Positions 52,870 through 61,889 of a DNA stretch of 64,000 nucleotides are shown here, piece after piece (within the stretch, counting starts at the first letter, position 1; every line of letters starts with the position of its first letter). The stretch comes from Shewanella sp. TC10. Lineage in GTDB: Bacteria; Pseudomonadota; Gammaproteobacteria; Enterobacterales; Shewanellaceae. The translations under genes and the position numbers were made by a program. The stretch is taken from positions 30,742 to 94,741 of the forward strand of contig NZ_VKHR01000014.1 in the NCBI RefSeq assembly GCF_009663145.1, written 5' to 3'. The notes under the pieces are model-generated. The model did no database searches. It saw only the letters and a list, made by a program, of their open reading frames with translations, and was not told where the DNA came from.

Positions 52870-53559
52870 GTGAAAATATGGAAACTCCTCATCGTGACTG
52901 TGATGCTTGCTGGCTGTTCAGCTACTGAAGTACATTTATATACGCGTTATTTATCAGAGGCTGACATTGACAAAGTCACCACGACGCTGGAACAAGCTAA
53001 CTATAAAGTGACAACCAATACCCACGCTTTCCCTGATACGATAAATCAATCAACCATCTTATATTCCCCGTTTATAAAAGATGAAACTCACCTACAAGGG
53101 CTTATTGGCTCGCTCTCTGATGATGGCTGGGTTATTCCTAATGTTGAAATGCTAAAGTCTGGAAATCACTGGTATAGCAAAGATAATGTGGGTTTATTTT
53201 TGCTACCTGATGGCATTAAACCCAAAGATAAAGTAACCATGCGAGATCTGGCTAACGAATACCAAAGCCGAAATTGCGATACCTTAGTAGCTCTAAGCCT
53301 TAACGAAGATAGTACCTATGAATTATCATATACCAGTAAGGCTGTCACACACTCAGATCATCTGAAAGGTAGCTGGAAAATGAGGAGCTATCCCTATATA
53401 GAGTTAACCTCATTAAATAGGCGATGGTGGTTTTATTTTGAAATAGAGCAGAAAATTGAAGCTGATAAAATCAGTGAAATTAGCATTATCGAATTTAAGC
53501 CTTTGAACCCATATGCATCTTTCCCTGGCTGCAGCTTTGCTAGTGGCGTAAGAATTTGA
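52870..53559 (+). CDS. putative lipoprotein, function unknown
   Basis: The 229-residue product has a lipoprotein signal (KIWKLLIVTVMLAGCSATE, lipobox LAGC). Its mature part has 'HLYTRYLSEADIDKVTTTLEQANYKVTTNTHAFPDTINQSTILYSP' near the start, reminiscent of proteins that bind peptide-like ligands, and 'WKMRSYPYIELTS'. I do not recognise the family. The start codon is GTG with AAGGA nine bases upstream. It follows the CHMI-family gene closely and ends at a strong terminator, so the two may form an operon. Confidence 0.65.
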   Translation: MKIWKLLIVTVMLAGCSATEVHLYTRYLSEADIDKVTTTLEQANYKVTTNTHAFPDTINQSTILYSPFIKDETHLQGLIGSLSDDGWVIPNVEMLKSGNHWYSKDNVGLFLLPDGIKPKDKVTMRDLANEYQSRNCDTLVALSLNEDSTYELSYTSKAVTHSDHLKGSWKMRSYPYIELTSLNRRWWFYFEIEQKIEADKISEISIIEFKPLNPYASFPGCSFASGVRI

Positions 53560-53563
53560 TAAT

Positions 53564-53590
53564 AAAAAAGCGGCCTAGGCCGCTTTTTTT
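53564..53590 (+). terminator. terminator after the lipoprotein gene
   Basis: The perfect 26-bp palindrome AAAAAAGCGGCCT plus its complement is followed by a T run. It lies five bases after the stop codon. Confidence 0.92.
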
Positions 53591-53656
53591 TAAACTGTTA
53601 ATACTGCTTTAAAACACACAGTATTTAAACTGCTCCCTATGCATATGAGCTTATTC

Positions 53657-53696
53657 TTAAGTTCTTATGCTTAATCTCAAGCTTAAGTTCTCATGT
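53657..53696. repeat. short TTAAG-type tandem repeats after the symporter gene
   Basis: TTAAGTTCTTATGC, TTAATCTCAAGC and TTAAGTTCTCATGT follow directly, 14, 12 and 14 bases long, between the terminator and the stop of the symporter gene. Confidence 0.6.
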
Positions 53697-53704
53697 TTAA
53701 ATAA

Positions 53705-54964
53705 TTACGCAGTCGCAGTATTAACCGATACTTGTTCATGCTCTAATACTTGCTCACTATGATCAACTATGGTCACAACAGCAGCGTCACCCACCACGTT
53801 AGTGCTGGTACAGAACATATCAATAATACGGTCTAATGCGGCAACTATGGCAATTGCCTCAATCGGTAAACCTAATTGATGAATCAGCACACCAATCATA
53901 ACGATCCCGCCTCCTGGAACGCCACCAGCACCGATTGACAATAGAAACACAGTGAAAGCAAGCACTGGAAGTTGGCTCATTTCAATAGGATGACCAAAGG
54001 CATTTCCGACAAAGAAAATACCCACTGTAATATAGATAGCAGCGCCACTCATGTTCATGGTTGCACCCATTGGTACACCAAAACCGGCAATACTTTTCTT
54101 AACACCGATCTTTTCAATTAAGGTGCGCATAGTGACAGGGATTGTCGCATTAGAACTGGCTGTAGAAAGCGCAAATAAGAACTGCTCACGGGTATGACGA
54201 CGAAAATCACTGGCTGAAGTCGATGTGGTTAAGCCGATAATAGTTGGATACACCACAAGAGCCCAAAATGCTAATAAGCCAATCACTAGCATCATATAAC
54301 TTAATACACTCATAAACGCTTCTGGTACAAAAGTCGCGCCTAATTGGATCATTAATGCAAAGACACCGTAAGGAGCAAGGCTCATCACTACAGTGATCAT
54401 CTTAAGCATAATTTTATTACCTTGCTGGAAAAAGGTAATCGTTGGCTTAACAGTATCACCTAAGGCTTTAATGACACCGCCTGTCATTAAGGCCATAAAA
54501 ATGATTTGCAGCATGTTACCTTCTGCAAATGCTTGAATTGGGTTACGCGGAATGATGTCTACAATCATGCCTAAGAAACCTGGTAGCTCTGTTGTGACTA
54601 ATTCAGCATTTTTATCCCCTGTTAATGCTAAACCGGAGCCTGGTGCAAACCAAACAGATAATGCAATTGCGGCCACAATCGCCACGACAGTATTCAGTAA
54701 ATACAGCACAAAGGTTTTACTACCTAATCGACCGAAGGACTTAAGATCGTTTAGCTCAATGATGCCTGTAACAATACTGAAGAAAACCAGTGGTACTACC
54801 AACATCATAATTAACTGAACAAACATACTGCCAATACCAGCAGCAACATCCACCAATGTCCCGTTAACGAAACCATCATTTGCGAAGCCGTATTGGAATA
54901 ATGTCCCAATAAGCAGGCCTGCAAACATTCCTACAAAAATTTTAACTGAAAGCGATTTGAACAT
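53705..54964 (-). CDS. dicarboxylate/amino acid:cation symporter (DAACS family)
   Basis: The 419-residue transporter has about eight membrane helices and two re-entrant loops. Family motifs are the Ser-rich 'ALSTASSNATIPVTMRTL', 'PMGATMNMSGAAIYITV' and 'AALDRIIDMFCTSTNVVGDAAVVTIV', which form the substrate and sodium sites in GltP/GltPh/DctA-type proteins. It should import glutamate, aspartate or C4-dicarboxylates with Na+ or H+. The sequence alone cannot choose between them. It is monocistronic; its 5' leader is about 400 bases long. Confidence 0.92.
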   Translation of the reverse strand: MFKSLSVKIFVGMFAGLLIGTLFQYGFANDGFVNGTLVDVAAGIGSMFVQLIMMLVVPLVFFSIVTGIIELNDLKSFGRLGSKTFVLYLLNTVVAIVAAIALSVWFAPGSGLALTGDKNAELVTTELPGFLGMIVDIIPRNPIQAFAEGNMLQIIFMALMTGGVIKALGDTVKPTITFFQQGNKIMLKMITVVMSLAPYGVFALMIQLGATFVPEAFMSVLSYMMLVIGLLAFWALVVYPTIIGLTTSTSASDFRRHTREQFLFALSTASSNATIPVTMRTLIEKIGVKKSIAGFGVPMGATMNMSGAAIYITVGIFFVGNAFGHPIEMSQLPVLAFTVFLLSIGAGGVPGGGIVMIGVLIHQLGLPIEAIAIVAALDRIIDMFCTSTNVVGDAAVVTIVDHSEQVLEHEQVSVNTATA

Positions 54965-55384
54965 GATAAAGCCAACCTTTGGTTTTTATTTTTTAATCCT
55001 TCCTTAGAATTAATTCCATCGGTATTCAAAATTGACTATCTGCAGGCCTATATCAAGTGCAAAAACACCATTTAATATTAACTAAACGCCAAATCAATCT
55101 CGCCTTAACATGTTTAGCCAGTGAAATTTACTGAATCACGATAAAAAAACCAACTCAGTTAGAGTTTAATGCTGCAAACAAAGCTAAATCTGCCCAAAAG
55201 TACCACTGAGGTATAAATGAAAGCGCGATCAATCGTTTTCAATGCAGTTACTAGTCGATACCATTCGGTAGTATTTTTGTCGCATTTGTATCAATGGGTG
55301 CACAAAGTCAGCTCAGATAACTAAGCAAGCACAAAATTTAAGCTGTAGGCAGAAGATGTGAAAAAACTAAGACAGAAACAAATA
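54965..55384. other. intergenic leader of the symporter gene
   Basis: No gene is supported in these 420 bases. The stretch is AT-rich and begins with the symporter ribosome site and a short inverted repeat (CCAACC/GGTTGG region at about 54974-54985). The opposite end holds the terminator of the HlyD-type operon. I see no other structure. Confidence 0.4.
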
Positions 55385-55411
55385 ACAAAAAAGGGAGCCG
55401 AAGCTCCCTTT
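55385..55411 (-). terminator. terminator of the HlyD-type operon
   Basis: On the minus strand AAAGGGAGC pairs with GCTCCCTTT around TTCG, and a run of six T residues follows. It is about 75 bases after the HlyD-type gene's stop. Confidence 0.9.
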
Positions 55412-55486
55412 AAAATTAACTCGCAACAGACGCTCTTGCGACAGACGCTAATGAGCTTTACTTCTGCAAGTACTTATAAATACAAT

Positions 55487-56560
55487 TTACAAAGCTTTAA
55501 GGTAAGCTTTCAACGCCTTAAGTCTGATGGTGGCTGCACCAATGATATCCATAAACCCTAAAAAGTTAGCTGGCTTGTCAGCTGAAATCCAGCCTGAACC
55601 TGTTGCACCGATTGGGATGATATAACCTTCCGGCTCTTCAAACTCAATAATCACTGTACGACCGTGACTGCCTGAATTGTTGCCCACGTGTTGTCTTACA
55701 TGTTGTGTACCTGCCATAGGACTTATTAGTGACTCACCGGTACCAGAGGTAACGCTGTGAACCCGTCCTCGGAAAATTTCTCCAGGAAAAGCATCAACAT
55801 AAAATTCAGCAAATTGACCTGGTTTAACATAGCGATAAGTTTGATCAGCTATACGCATTTCTAAAAACTTTTTAGAAGTATCATATAAGTGCATGTTACC
55901 TATACGACTGCCAACAGCGACATTAGTAATTGATAACTGGCCATCAAACTGCGCTCTAATTTCACGACGATCATCATTCCATTTAGCTGAACTGATTTGT
56001 GCGTCGAATGAACGTAATTGCGCTCGATGGGTTTCAAGCTCAGCTTTTACAGATGCTATTTCAGCCACTGTGGACTCGATTTTAGCGTCAAGATCGTCAC
56101 GGGTCATTTCGCTGGCATGTTCACCTAAATTGATAACACGTTTAAAGTTTCGTTTATCATTATTTAACGTCACCGTTAACGAATGCATTTTAAGTTTTAA
56201 CGCTTCTTTTTTAGCAAGCTCAGCAGCTTTTTGCGCTTCTAGCGAACCGATTTCTTGCTCACTGTCTACTGATACCAACTTATAAATCAAATCACCCTTT
56301 TTGACCTTTTGGTTGTGAGTGACATAAATCTCTTCAATCTCTTGACCAAATAAAGGGCTTAACACCGCATGAGGTGCTTTAATTGTTGAGCTATCGGTTA
56401 AATCAGCTGGAGACCAAAAACGGTGTGCGGTAAAAAGCATAAATGCGATAAAAATACCTAAACCAACAGAACGAACTGCATTAGCAAGGTTCCATTGGAT
56501 AATGCCAAGTTTTACTAGGAGCCATATAATGAGTACATATGGGAGCATAATCTCTTTCAT
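55487..56560 (-). CDS. HlyD-family membrane fusion protein
   Basis: The 357-residue protein has one N-terminal membrane helix ('SVGLGIFIAFMLFTAHRFWSP'), then a lipoyl/barrel-sandwich hybrid half ('VLSPLFGQEIEEIYVTHNQKVKKGDLIYKL'), a coiled-coil hairpin (about 120-185) and the second half with 'AQFDGQLSITNVAVGSRIGNM', followed by a beta barrel. It would act as the periplasmic adaptor of an export system. No inner-membrane pump of a known type or outer-membrane factor is adjacent; only the small membrane protein upstream is. E. coli yibH/yibI has the same pairing. It starts directly after that gene's stop behind AAAGGAGA. Confidence 0.88.
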   Translation of the reverse strand: MKEIMLPYVLIIWLLVKLGIIQWNLANAVRSVGLGIFIAFMLFTAHRFWSPADLTDSSTIKAPHAVLSPLFGQEIEEIYVTHNQKVKKGDLIYKLVSVDSEQEIGSLEAQKAAELAKKEALKLKMHSLTVTLNNDKRNFKRVINLGEHASEMTRDDLDAKIESTVAEIASVKAELETHRAQLRSFDAQISSAKWNDDRREIRAQFDGQLSITNVAVGSRIGNMHLYDTSKKFLEMRIADQTYRYVKPGQFAEFYVDAFPGEIFRGRVHSVTSGTGESLISPMAGTQHVRQHVGNNSGSHGRTVIIEFEEPEGYIIPIGATGSGWISADKPANFLGFMDIIGAATIRLKALKAYLKAL

Positions 56561-57043
56561 TTACTTATCTCCTTTTAAGCCGTTACTAATGATGCTAGAA
56601 AGTCTGTTAGCTAATACATCCCAGCGACCGAAAGCAATAATTATCGCCAATACCCACCATGCTTTATCGATAAATAAACCACATAATGACAAGGCAAATA
56701 CAATTTGTGTGTGCGCACTCGACATGGCTTCAGCTTTGTGAACAGCCACTTCATGCAAACGCCAAAACAAAAACAATATGTAGCAAATGATCGCGATAGT
56801 AACGACGAAAACAAAACCCATAAATAGCTCAGAATCAAGTAACGCTAAAATACTTGGATAGCCATTAGCAAAATAGCTTTCTGGCAATTCTTTACCATGG
56901 ATTTGTGTCAGTAATGAAAACAAATAGCTCATAAGACCTAAAGCTGAAAATGCAGCAATAACAGTGAGACTCTTCTTTAAAATACTCAACGCTATATTGG
57001 GCTGAGTTGATGCTGTAGATGCAATTTCTAGCTGTTCTGACAT
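56561..57043 (-). CDS. small inner membrane protein paired with the HlyD-type adaptor
   Basis: The 160-residue protein has about three membrane helices ('VIAAFSALGLMSYLFSLL', 'LFMGFVFVVTIAIICYILFLFWRL', and 'KAWWVLAIIIAF' near the C-terminus). No family is recognised with confidence. Its stop is directly followed by the start of the HlyD-type gene, so the two are translationally coupled, as in small-protein/adaptor pairs such as YibI-YibH and AaeX-AaeA. A divergent LysR gene probably controls both. Confidence 0.7.
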   Translation of the reverse strand: MSEQLEIASTASTQPNIALSILKKSLTVIAAFSALGLMSYLFSLLTQIHGKELPESYFANGYPSILALLDSELFMGFVFVVTIAIICYILFLFWRLHEVAVHKAEAMSSAHTQIVFALSLCGLFIDKAWWVLAIIIAFGRWDVLANRLSSIISNGLKGDK

Positions 57044-57210
57044 GTATTCCTCATAAGATAAAAAATAATAACAAATGCAATATTAACAATAGCTAAATGT
57101 AAAAATGGAATAACCGTTATTCCAAATGGCTTATTTACTTTGGTGGTTAATGTGTTTGCGGAATATATGGTGTAATATGAGCTTAAAGTGTTCTAAATTA
57201 TCGGTATATT

Positions 57211-58008
57211 ATGGATCTTAATGCACTAAATGTGTTCATTACCCTATATAGAGCAGGCTCTACCCAAAGAGCTGCGAAACAACTTGGGCGTTCACAATCG
57301 TTTGTCTCAAAAGTGTTGGCACAATTACGTGAAGAACTAAGCGATCCCTTATTCATTCGCACCGCTAATGGCCTTCACCCAACCAGCTATGCTGACAAAA
57401 TCGCCCCAAAAATCCAAAGCTCAATCGAGCAAATAAACTTAGCACTTGAACCTGAATATTTTGATCCTAAAAACCTACAATACATTACCGTTCACTTAGG
57501 TGAGCCATTAATGGTAATGATGGGTAAAGAACTGATTAATGCAATTAGAGCAGAAACGGATGCAGTAATAGAATTAAGACAATGGCGTAAAAGCAGCAAT
57601 GATGGCTTAATTGATGGCTCGATTGATGTTGGGATCCAATCACTAAGAGAAAGACCACAGCAGTTATATCAAAAGAAAGTCGCTTCAGGTTATGGTTCGC
57701 TAGTTGGCAATAAAAATGGCGAGTTTATCAAACTGATTGTGGAAGACTTAAATGAATATGTAGAGCTGTATCGCACCGTAGACGATAAGCTCAATCCTAC
57801 GATTATTGTCGATAATTATAGTGTTCAGCGACAATTGCTGGCGGAAAATTACTCTTACCAATTTAAGCTAGAATCAGATGATACCCATAAGGATATTGCA
57901 GTCGATTTAGCTGTTATATGCAGTGCGGCACGTCGCCACGAAGCAAAAATCACTTGGTTATCCGAGTTATGTCAAAAAGTTATGTTGAAATCTATCGCAA
58001 ATAGCTAG
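57211..58008 (+). CDS. LysR-type regulator divergent from the HlyD-type pair
   Basis: The N-terminal winged helix is clear ('MDLNALNVFITLYRAGSTQRAAKQLGRSQSFVSKVLAQLREELSDPLFIRTANGLHPTSYA'). The C-terminal effector domain is shorter than usual (265 residues in total against about 300), ending before the last strands of typical LysR proteins. It lies divergent from the HlyD-type pair across 167 bases and 21 bases before the large acetyltransferase gene, so either could be its target. The inducer is unknown. Confidence 0.88.
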   Translation: MDLNALNVFITLYRAGSTQRAAKQLGRSQSFVSKVLAQLREELSDPLFIRTANGLHPTSYADKIAPKIQSSIEQINLALEPEYFDPKNLQYITVHLGEPLMVMMGKELINAIRAETDAVIELRQWRKSSNDGLIDGSIDVGIQSLRERPQQLYQKKVASGYGSLVGNKNGEFIKLIVEDLNEYVELYRTVDDKLNPTIIVDNYSVQRQLLAENYSYQFKLESDDTHKDIAVDLAVICSAARRHEAKITWLSELCQKVMLKSIANS

Positions 58009-58029
58009 TTCACTCGACAGTGAGGCACT

Positions 58030-60738
58030 ATGAGTCAGAGAAGTATTCACGCTTTATTTAAGCCAAAGTCTATCGCCGTGATTGGCGCATCTAATACACA
58101 AAAGCGAGCGGGTCGTGTATTGATGAAAAACTTACTGGGTAGCGGCTTTTCTGGCCCAATCATGCCGGTGACACCTAAATATGATTCAGTCATGGGAGTA
58201 CTCGCCTACCCTAATATCGAATCTCTGCCAATCAAACCTGACTTAGCTATTATCTGTACGCGAGCCAGCCGTGTACCAGGAATAGTCGAAACCTTAGCTC
58301 AATTCGGTTGTAAAGTGGTTATCATCATGGCATCTGGAATGGCCAACGAGTTTGATGAGAATGGAGTCAGCTTATTAAGCCTGACCCAACAACACGCAAA
58401 GCGTTTTGGTATGCGTATTTTAGGTTCGAACAGTTTAGGCATGATTATCCCGCCAATCGGATTAAATGCCAGTTTAGCCCATAGCAGTGCCAAAAAAGGC
58501 AAGATAGCATTCGTGTCTCAATCCGCTGCCATTTGTACCACAGTGCTGGATTGGGCAAACAACAAAGATATTGGCTTTTCATCATTCATATCGCTTGGTG
58601 ATGCATCTGATATCGATTTCGATGAATTACTGGATTACCTTGGCCGCGATAGCAGCACTAGCGCGATCATGTTGTACATTGACTCCATTAACGAGAAACG
58701 CCATTTTCTGTCTGCTGCAAGAGCTGCAGCTCGTAATAAACCCATCTTTGTCATTAAATCGGGGCGAAGCCAGGAAGGTGTTAAAGCTGCCATGCTCCAC
58801 ACCGGCGGCATAGGCGGTAATGATGCCGTTTATGAAGCTGCATTTAAACGTGCGGGTATGCTTAGAGTCAATGACTTGATTGAGCTATTTGCCGCTGTTG
58901 AAAGTTTAGCTCACTCAACCCCCCTTAAAGGTGAACGAGTTGCGATAATCAGTAATGGCGGCGGCCCTGCTGTGCTAGCTGCAGATGAATTGATTATAAA
59001 AGGCGGGAAGCTCGCACAATTATCAGAAGATACCGTTAATAAACTTAATCAGATATTACCCAGCACATGGTCGGGACAAAACCCCATCGATATTGTCGGT
59101 GATGCGAACAGTGCCAGGTACACCAAAGCACTGAACATTTTGATGGATAGTCAGGAAATGGATGCCATCCTTGTACTCCACTCGCCATCGGCATTAGAAG
59201 AAAGTGATGAAATAGCCCAGAGCTTAATAGAAGCCATTAAAGCTCATCCTAATAGAAACAAGCTTAATATTCTCACTAACTGGAGCGGTGAAAACTCGGC
59301 TTATCCAGCAAGGAAATTGTTCAATAAAGCGGTTATACCGACTTATCGTACACCAGAAGGCGCCGTTAAAGCCTTCATGCATATGGTTGAGTACCGCCGT
59401 AACCAAAGGTTACTTCAAGAGGTGCCGCAATCAATTCCTGATAATATTCCAGCAGATGCCACTAGTGCTCGAGCATTGCTTCAAAAAGCGCAGAATGAAC
59501 AACGCTTTATTTTAGAAACACATGAAACCCGTGACATATTAAAAGCCTATGGCCTTAATACAATTCAAACTTGTTTTGCTAAAACAGCAGATGAAGCGGT
59601 TAAACTTGCCAATAAGGTCGGTTACCCTGTCGCGCTAAAGGTGCAATCTCCTGATTTAATGTATAAATCAGATGCACACGGCGTAATGCTAAATCTCACC
59701 AATGATGAAGAAGTGAAGCAAGCAGCTCACTCTATTACAAGTCGCGTCAGAGAAATAAACCCAGATGCTAAAATTGATGGGATGATAGTTCAAAAGATGG
59801 CGCTAACCGCTGGAGCTCAAGAAGTTCGTGTTTCAGTGATTAACGACCCAGTGTTTGGACCTGCAATATGTTTAGGTGAAGGTGGTTCAGAGTGGGATCC
59901 GACCCGTGATGCTGCCGTTGCCCTACCGCCACTGAACATGACCCTTGCCAGATACATGGTCATTCAGGCCTTAAAAGCGAATAAACTCAGAGACAGGCAT
60001 TTACCGTTAGGCTTAGACATGAATGCGTTATGTATCATGTTAACCCAAATCTCTCATCTGATTATTGATTGCCCTGAAATAGCCTCATTAGATTTAAACC
60101 CTGTACTCGCCGCAGGTGAAACAATCACCCTGCTTGATGTGAATATGAAGCTGAATCAAGCAGACATTGACCCAAAAACTCGCTTGGCTATCATGCCGTA
60201 CCCTAAGGAGCTTGAACAAACGGCAGTGCTAAAAAATGGCATTGAAATCATGTTAAGGCCAATCTTGCCAGAAGATGAACCAAAGCATTTGGCTTTTGAC
60301 AACTCCTTAAGTGATGAAGATAGATATAAGCGTTATTTTGGCGTACGTTCGCGTATGACACACGAAGAAATGGCCGTATTAACTCAAATTGATTACGCCC
60401 GAGAAATGGCATTTATTGCAACAGCAGTGGATGATAATGGCGAGTCGATTACCCTAGGGGCTGTTAGAGCATCCACAGATCCTGATAACACTGAAGCTGA
60501 ATTTGCGATGGCGGTTCGCGGTGACTATCAAGGGATTGGCTTAGGTAAATTATTATTAGAAAAGTTAGTCAATTATTATAAATCCACTGATACTCCGGTA
60601 CTTGCTGGTTTTACCATGTTTGAAAACCGTAGCATGGCTAATCTTGCTAAAAACTTAGGTTTCGCAGTGTCATTTGATATGGAAGAGCATTTAATAAAAA
60701 TGCACATGGATTTACCTAGTTCGGATGAGTCATCTTGA
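58030..60738 (+). CDS. patZ: PatZ/Pka-type protein lysine acetyltransferase with ADP-forming acyl-CoA synthetase-like part
   Basis: The 902-residue protein has a CoA-binding domain ('IHALFKPKSIAVIGASNTQKRAGRVLMKNLL', about 5-130), a succinyl-CoA-ligase-like domain, an ATP-grasp domain (about 490-695, 'VGYPVALKVQSPDLMYKSDAHGVMLNL') and a C-terminal GNAT domain (about 725-890, 'FAMAVRGDYQGIGLGKLLLEKLVNYY'). This is the Pat/YfiQ architecture that acetylates lysines in enzymes such as acetyl-CoA synthetase. The His of ADP-forming synthetases ('AAMLHTGGIGG', His257) is retained here, whereas I recall that Salmonella Pat has lost it. Residual synthetase activity is therefore possible but unproven. 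It is monocistronic or follows the LysR gene by 21 bases. Confidence 0.92.
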   Translation: MSQRSIHALFKPKSIAVIGASNTQKRAGRVLMKNLLGSGFSGPIMPVTPKYDSVMGVLAYPNIESLPIKPDLAIICTRASRVPGIVETLAQFGCKVVIIMASGMANEFDENGVSLLSLTQQHAKRFGMRILGSNSLGMIIPPIGLNASLAHSSAKKGKIAFVSQSAAICTTVLDWANNKDIGFSSFISLGDASDIDFDELLDYLGRDSSTSAIMLYIDSINEKRHFLSAARAAARNKPIFVIKSGRSQEGVKAAMLHTGGIGGNDAVYEAAFKRAGMLRVNDLIELFAAVESLAHSTPLKGERVAIISNGGGPAVLAADELIIKGGKLAQLSEDTVNKLNQILPSTWSGQNPIDIVGDANSARYTKALNILMDSQEMDAILVLHSPSALEESDEIAQSLIEAIKAHPNRNKLNILTNWSGENSAYPARKLFNKAVIPTYRTPEGAVKAFMHMVEYRRNQRLLQEVPQSIPDNIPADATSARALLQKAQNEQRFILETHETRDILKAYGLNTIQTCFAKTADEAVKLANKVGYPVALKVQSPDLMYKSDAHGVMLNLTNDEEVKQAAHSITSRVREINPDAKIDGMIVQKMALTAGAQEVRVSVINDPVFGPAICLGEGGSEWDPTRDAAVALPPLNMTLARYMVIQALKANKLRDRHLPLGLDMNALCIMLTQISHLIIDCPEIASLDLNPVLAAGETITLLDVNMKLNQADIDPKTRLAIMPYPKELEQTAVLKNGIEIMLRPILPEDEPKHLAFDNSLSDEDRYKRYFGVRSRMTHEEMAVLTQIDYAREMAFIATAVDDNGESITLGAVRASTDPDNTEAEFAMAVRGDYQGIGLGKLLLEKLVNYYKSTDTPVLAGFTMFENRSMANLAKNLGFAVSFDMEEHLIKMHMDLPSSDESS

Positions 60739-60780
60739 TACCAAGATGATCGTTTAAAGGTTTTAGAGAGATTAGAGAGT

Positions 60781-60812
60781 AAAAGGCTAAGTATTCATTA
60801 CTTAGCCTTTTT
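60781..60812. terminator. bidirectional terminator between patZ and the diguanylate cyclase gene
   Basis: AAAAGGCTAAGTA and TACTTAGCCTTTT form a 13-bp stem around TTCAT between convergent genes. Confidence 0.9.
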
Positions 60813-60875
60813 ACTTGAGGAACAGGCATTTTATCCAACCGTGTTAGGTATTGGTTGTTAACGACTAATCAAGCA

Positions 60876-61889
60876 CTAACCTTTGACGCAATTACGACCA
60901 GATGATTTGGCTTGGTACAACATGTCGTCAGCACGTTTTAATAAGGTTTCTGAATCATCGCCTGGTTGAATATGTGCAAGCCCGATAGACACAGTTATAT
61001 TGCCTAACTGCTGCTTATTTTCTTTACCTATGGTCAATTGACGTCCAGCAATACGTTCTCTGATATTTTCAGCAACCGTAAAGGCATCTTTAAGCTCGGT
61101 ATTAGGTAGTAGAATAACAAACTCCTCCCCCCCATACCGAGCAACGAAATCATTACCTTTAACCGACTGTTTTAAAGCAAAACCGACAAAAGCTAACACT
61201 TTATCCCCGACTAAATGCCCGTGTGTGTCATTGAACGCTTTAAAATGATCAATGTCTACCATCAGCAAACAGCAAGGAATTTGGTTTTGATTAAACAAAC
61301 TGACCTGTTCTGTTGAAAATATTTCATAGGCTCGACGATTATTTAACGAAGTCAATTCATCAGTCATAGCAACTTTACTGAGATTATCCATTTCTTCTTT
61401 AAGTTGAGTGAGTTCATCACCTAAAGTCTGGATATCCTCTTGCATTGACTGGTTATTGGCAATGACCTTTTCAACTTCAGCACTGATATTAATCACCAAC
61501 TTATTAAGAGTTTGTGGATTAGCTTCAGATTGCATTTCTTCATTGAATATAGATAAGTTAGTTGAAAAATCATCGGTTCCAGCTGAGAACTGATTAATTT
61601 TATTCACTAAACTATTGATTAAGATCTGAGTCTCTATTTGAACATTTTCAATCACCTCAGGCGATTGTTCTTGGATGAAGTTGTTATACAAGCCTTGGTT
61701 AACTGAAGCGGTAAATTCTACTTTATTAGCCAATAACCCATCAATGGCTCGCTTTAAACCTAGATTAGTCTCAGAATAATACTGATACCAAATGGCATAG
61801 TTTTCAGGCGTAACGGGAATGTTTAGCGCTGACATTTGAGGGACTGCCATACGCAGTATATGGGCAGAGCTTTCCAGATTAGTATTCAA
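60876..61889 (-). CDS. diguanylate cyclase with helical N-terminal domain
   Basis: The C-terminal GGDEF domain (about 170-337) has the active-site loop GGEEF at 253-257 in 'FVARYGGEEFVILLP', and metal/substrate motifs 'LLMVDIDHFKAFNDTHGHLVGDKVL'. It should make c-di-GMP. The inhibitory site is KGND (244-247) instead of RxxD, so product inhibition may be weakened. The N-terminal 165 residues are helical with no membrane segment and begin 'HILRMAVPQMSALNIPVTPENYAIWYQYYS', an architecture common in soluble cyclases of this order. It is monocistronic; the REC-EAL phosphodiesterase in this window acts on its product. Confidence 0.93.
   Translation of the reverse strand: MNTNLESSAHILRMAVPQMSALNIPVTPENYAIWYQYYSETNLGLKRAIDGLLANKVEFTASVNQGLYNNFIQEQSPEVIENVQIETQILINSLVNKINQFSAGTDDFSTNLSIFNEEMQSEANPQTLNKLVINISAEVEKVIANNQSMQEDIQTLGDELTQLKEEMDNLSKVAMTDELTSLNNRRAYEIFSTEQVSLFNQNQIPCCLLMVDIDHFKAFNDTHGHLVGDKVLAFVGFALKQSVKGNDFVARYGGEEFVILLPNTELKDAFTVAENIRERIAGRQLTIGKENKQQLGNITVSIGLAHIQPGDDSETLLKRADDMLYQAKSSGRNCVKG

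Noticed and set aside
55358..55561. A plus-strand frame of 67 codons overlapping the end of the HlyD-type gene
   Set aside because: It runs through the terminator hairpin of the opposite operon and has no family features.
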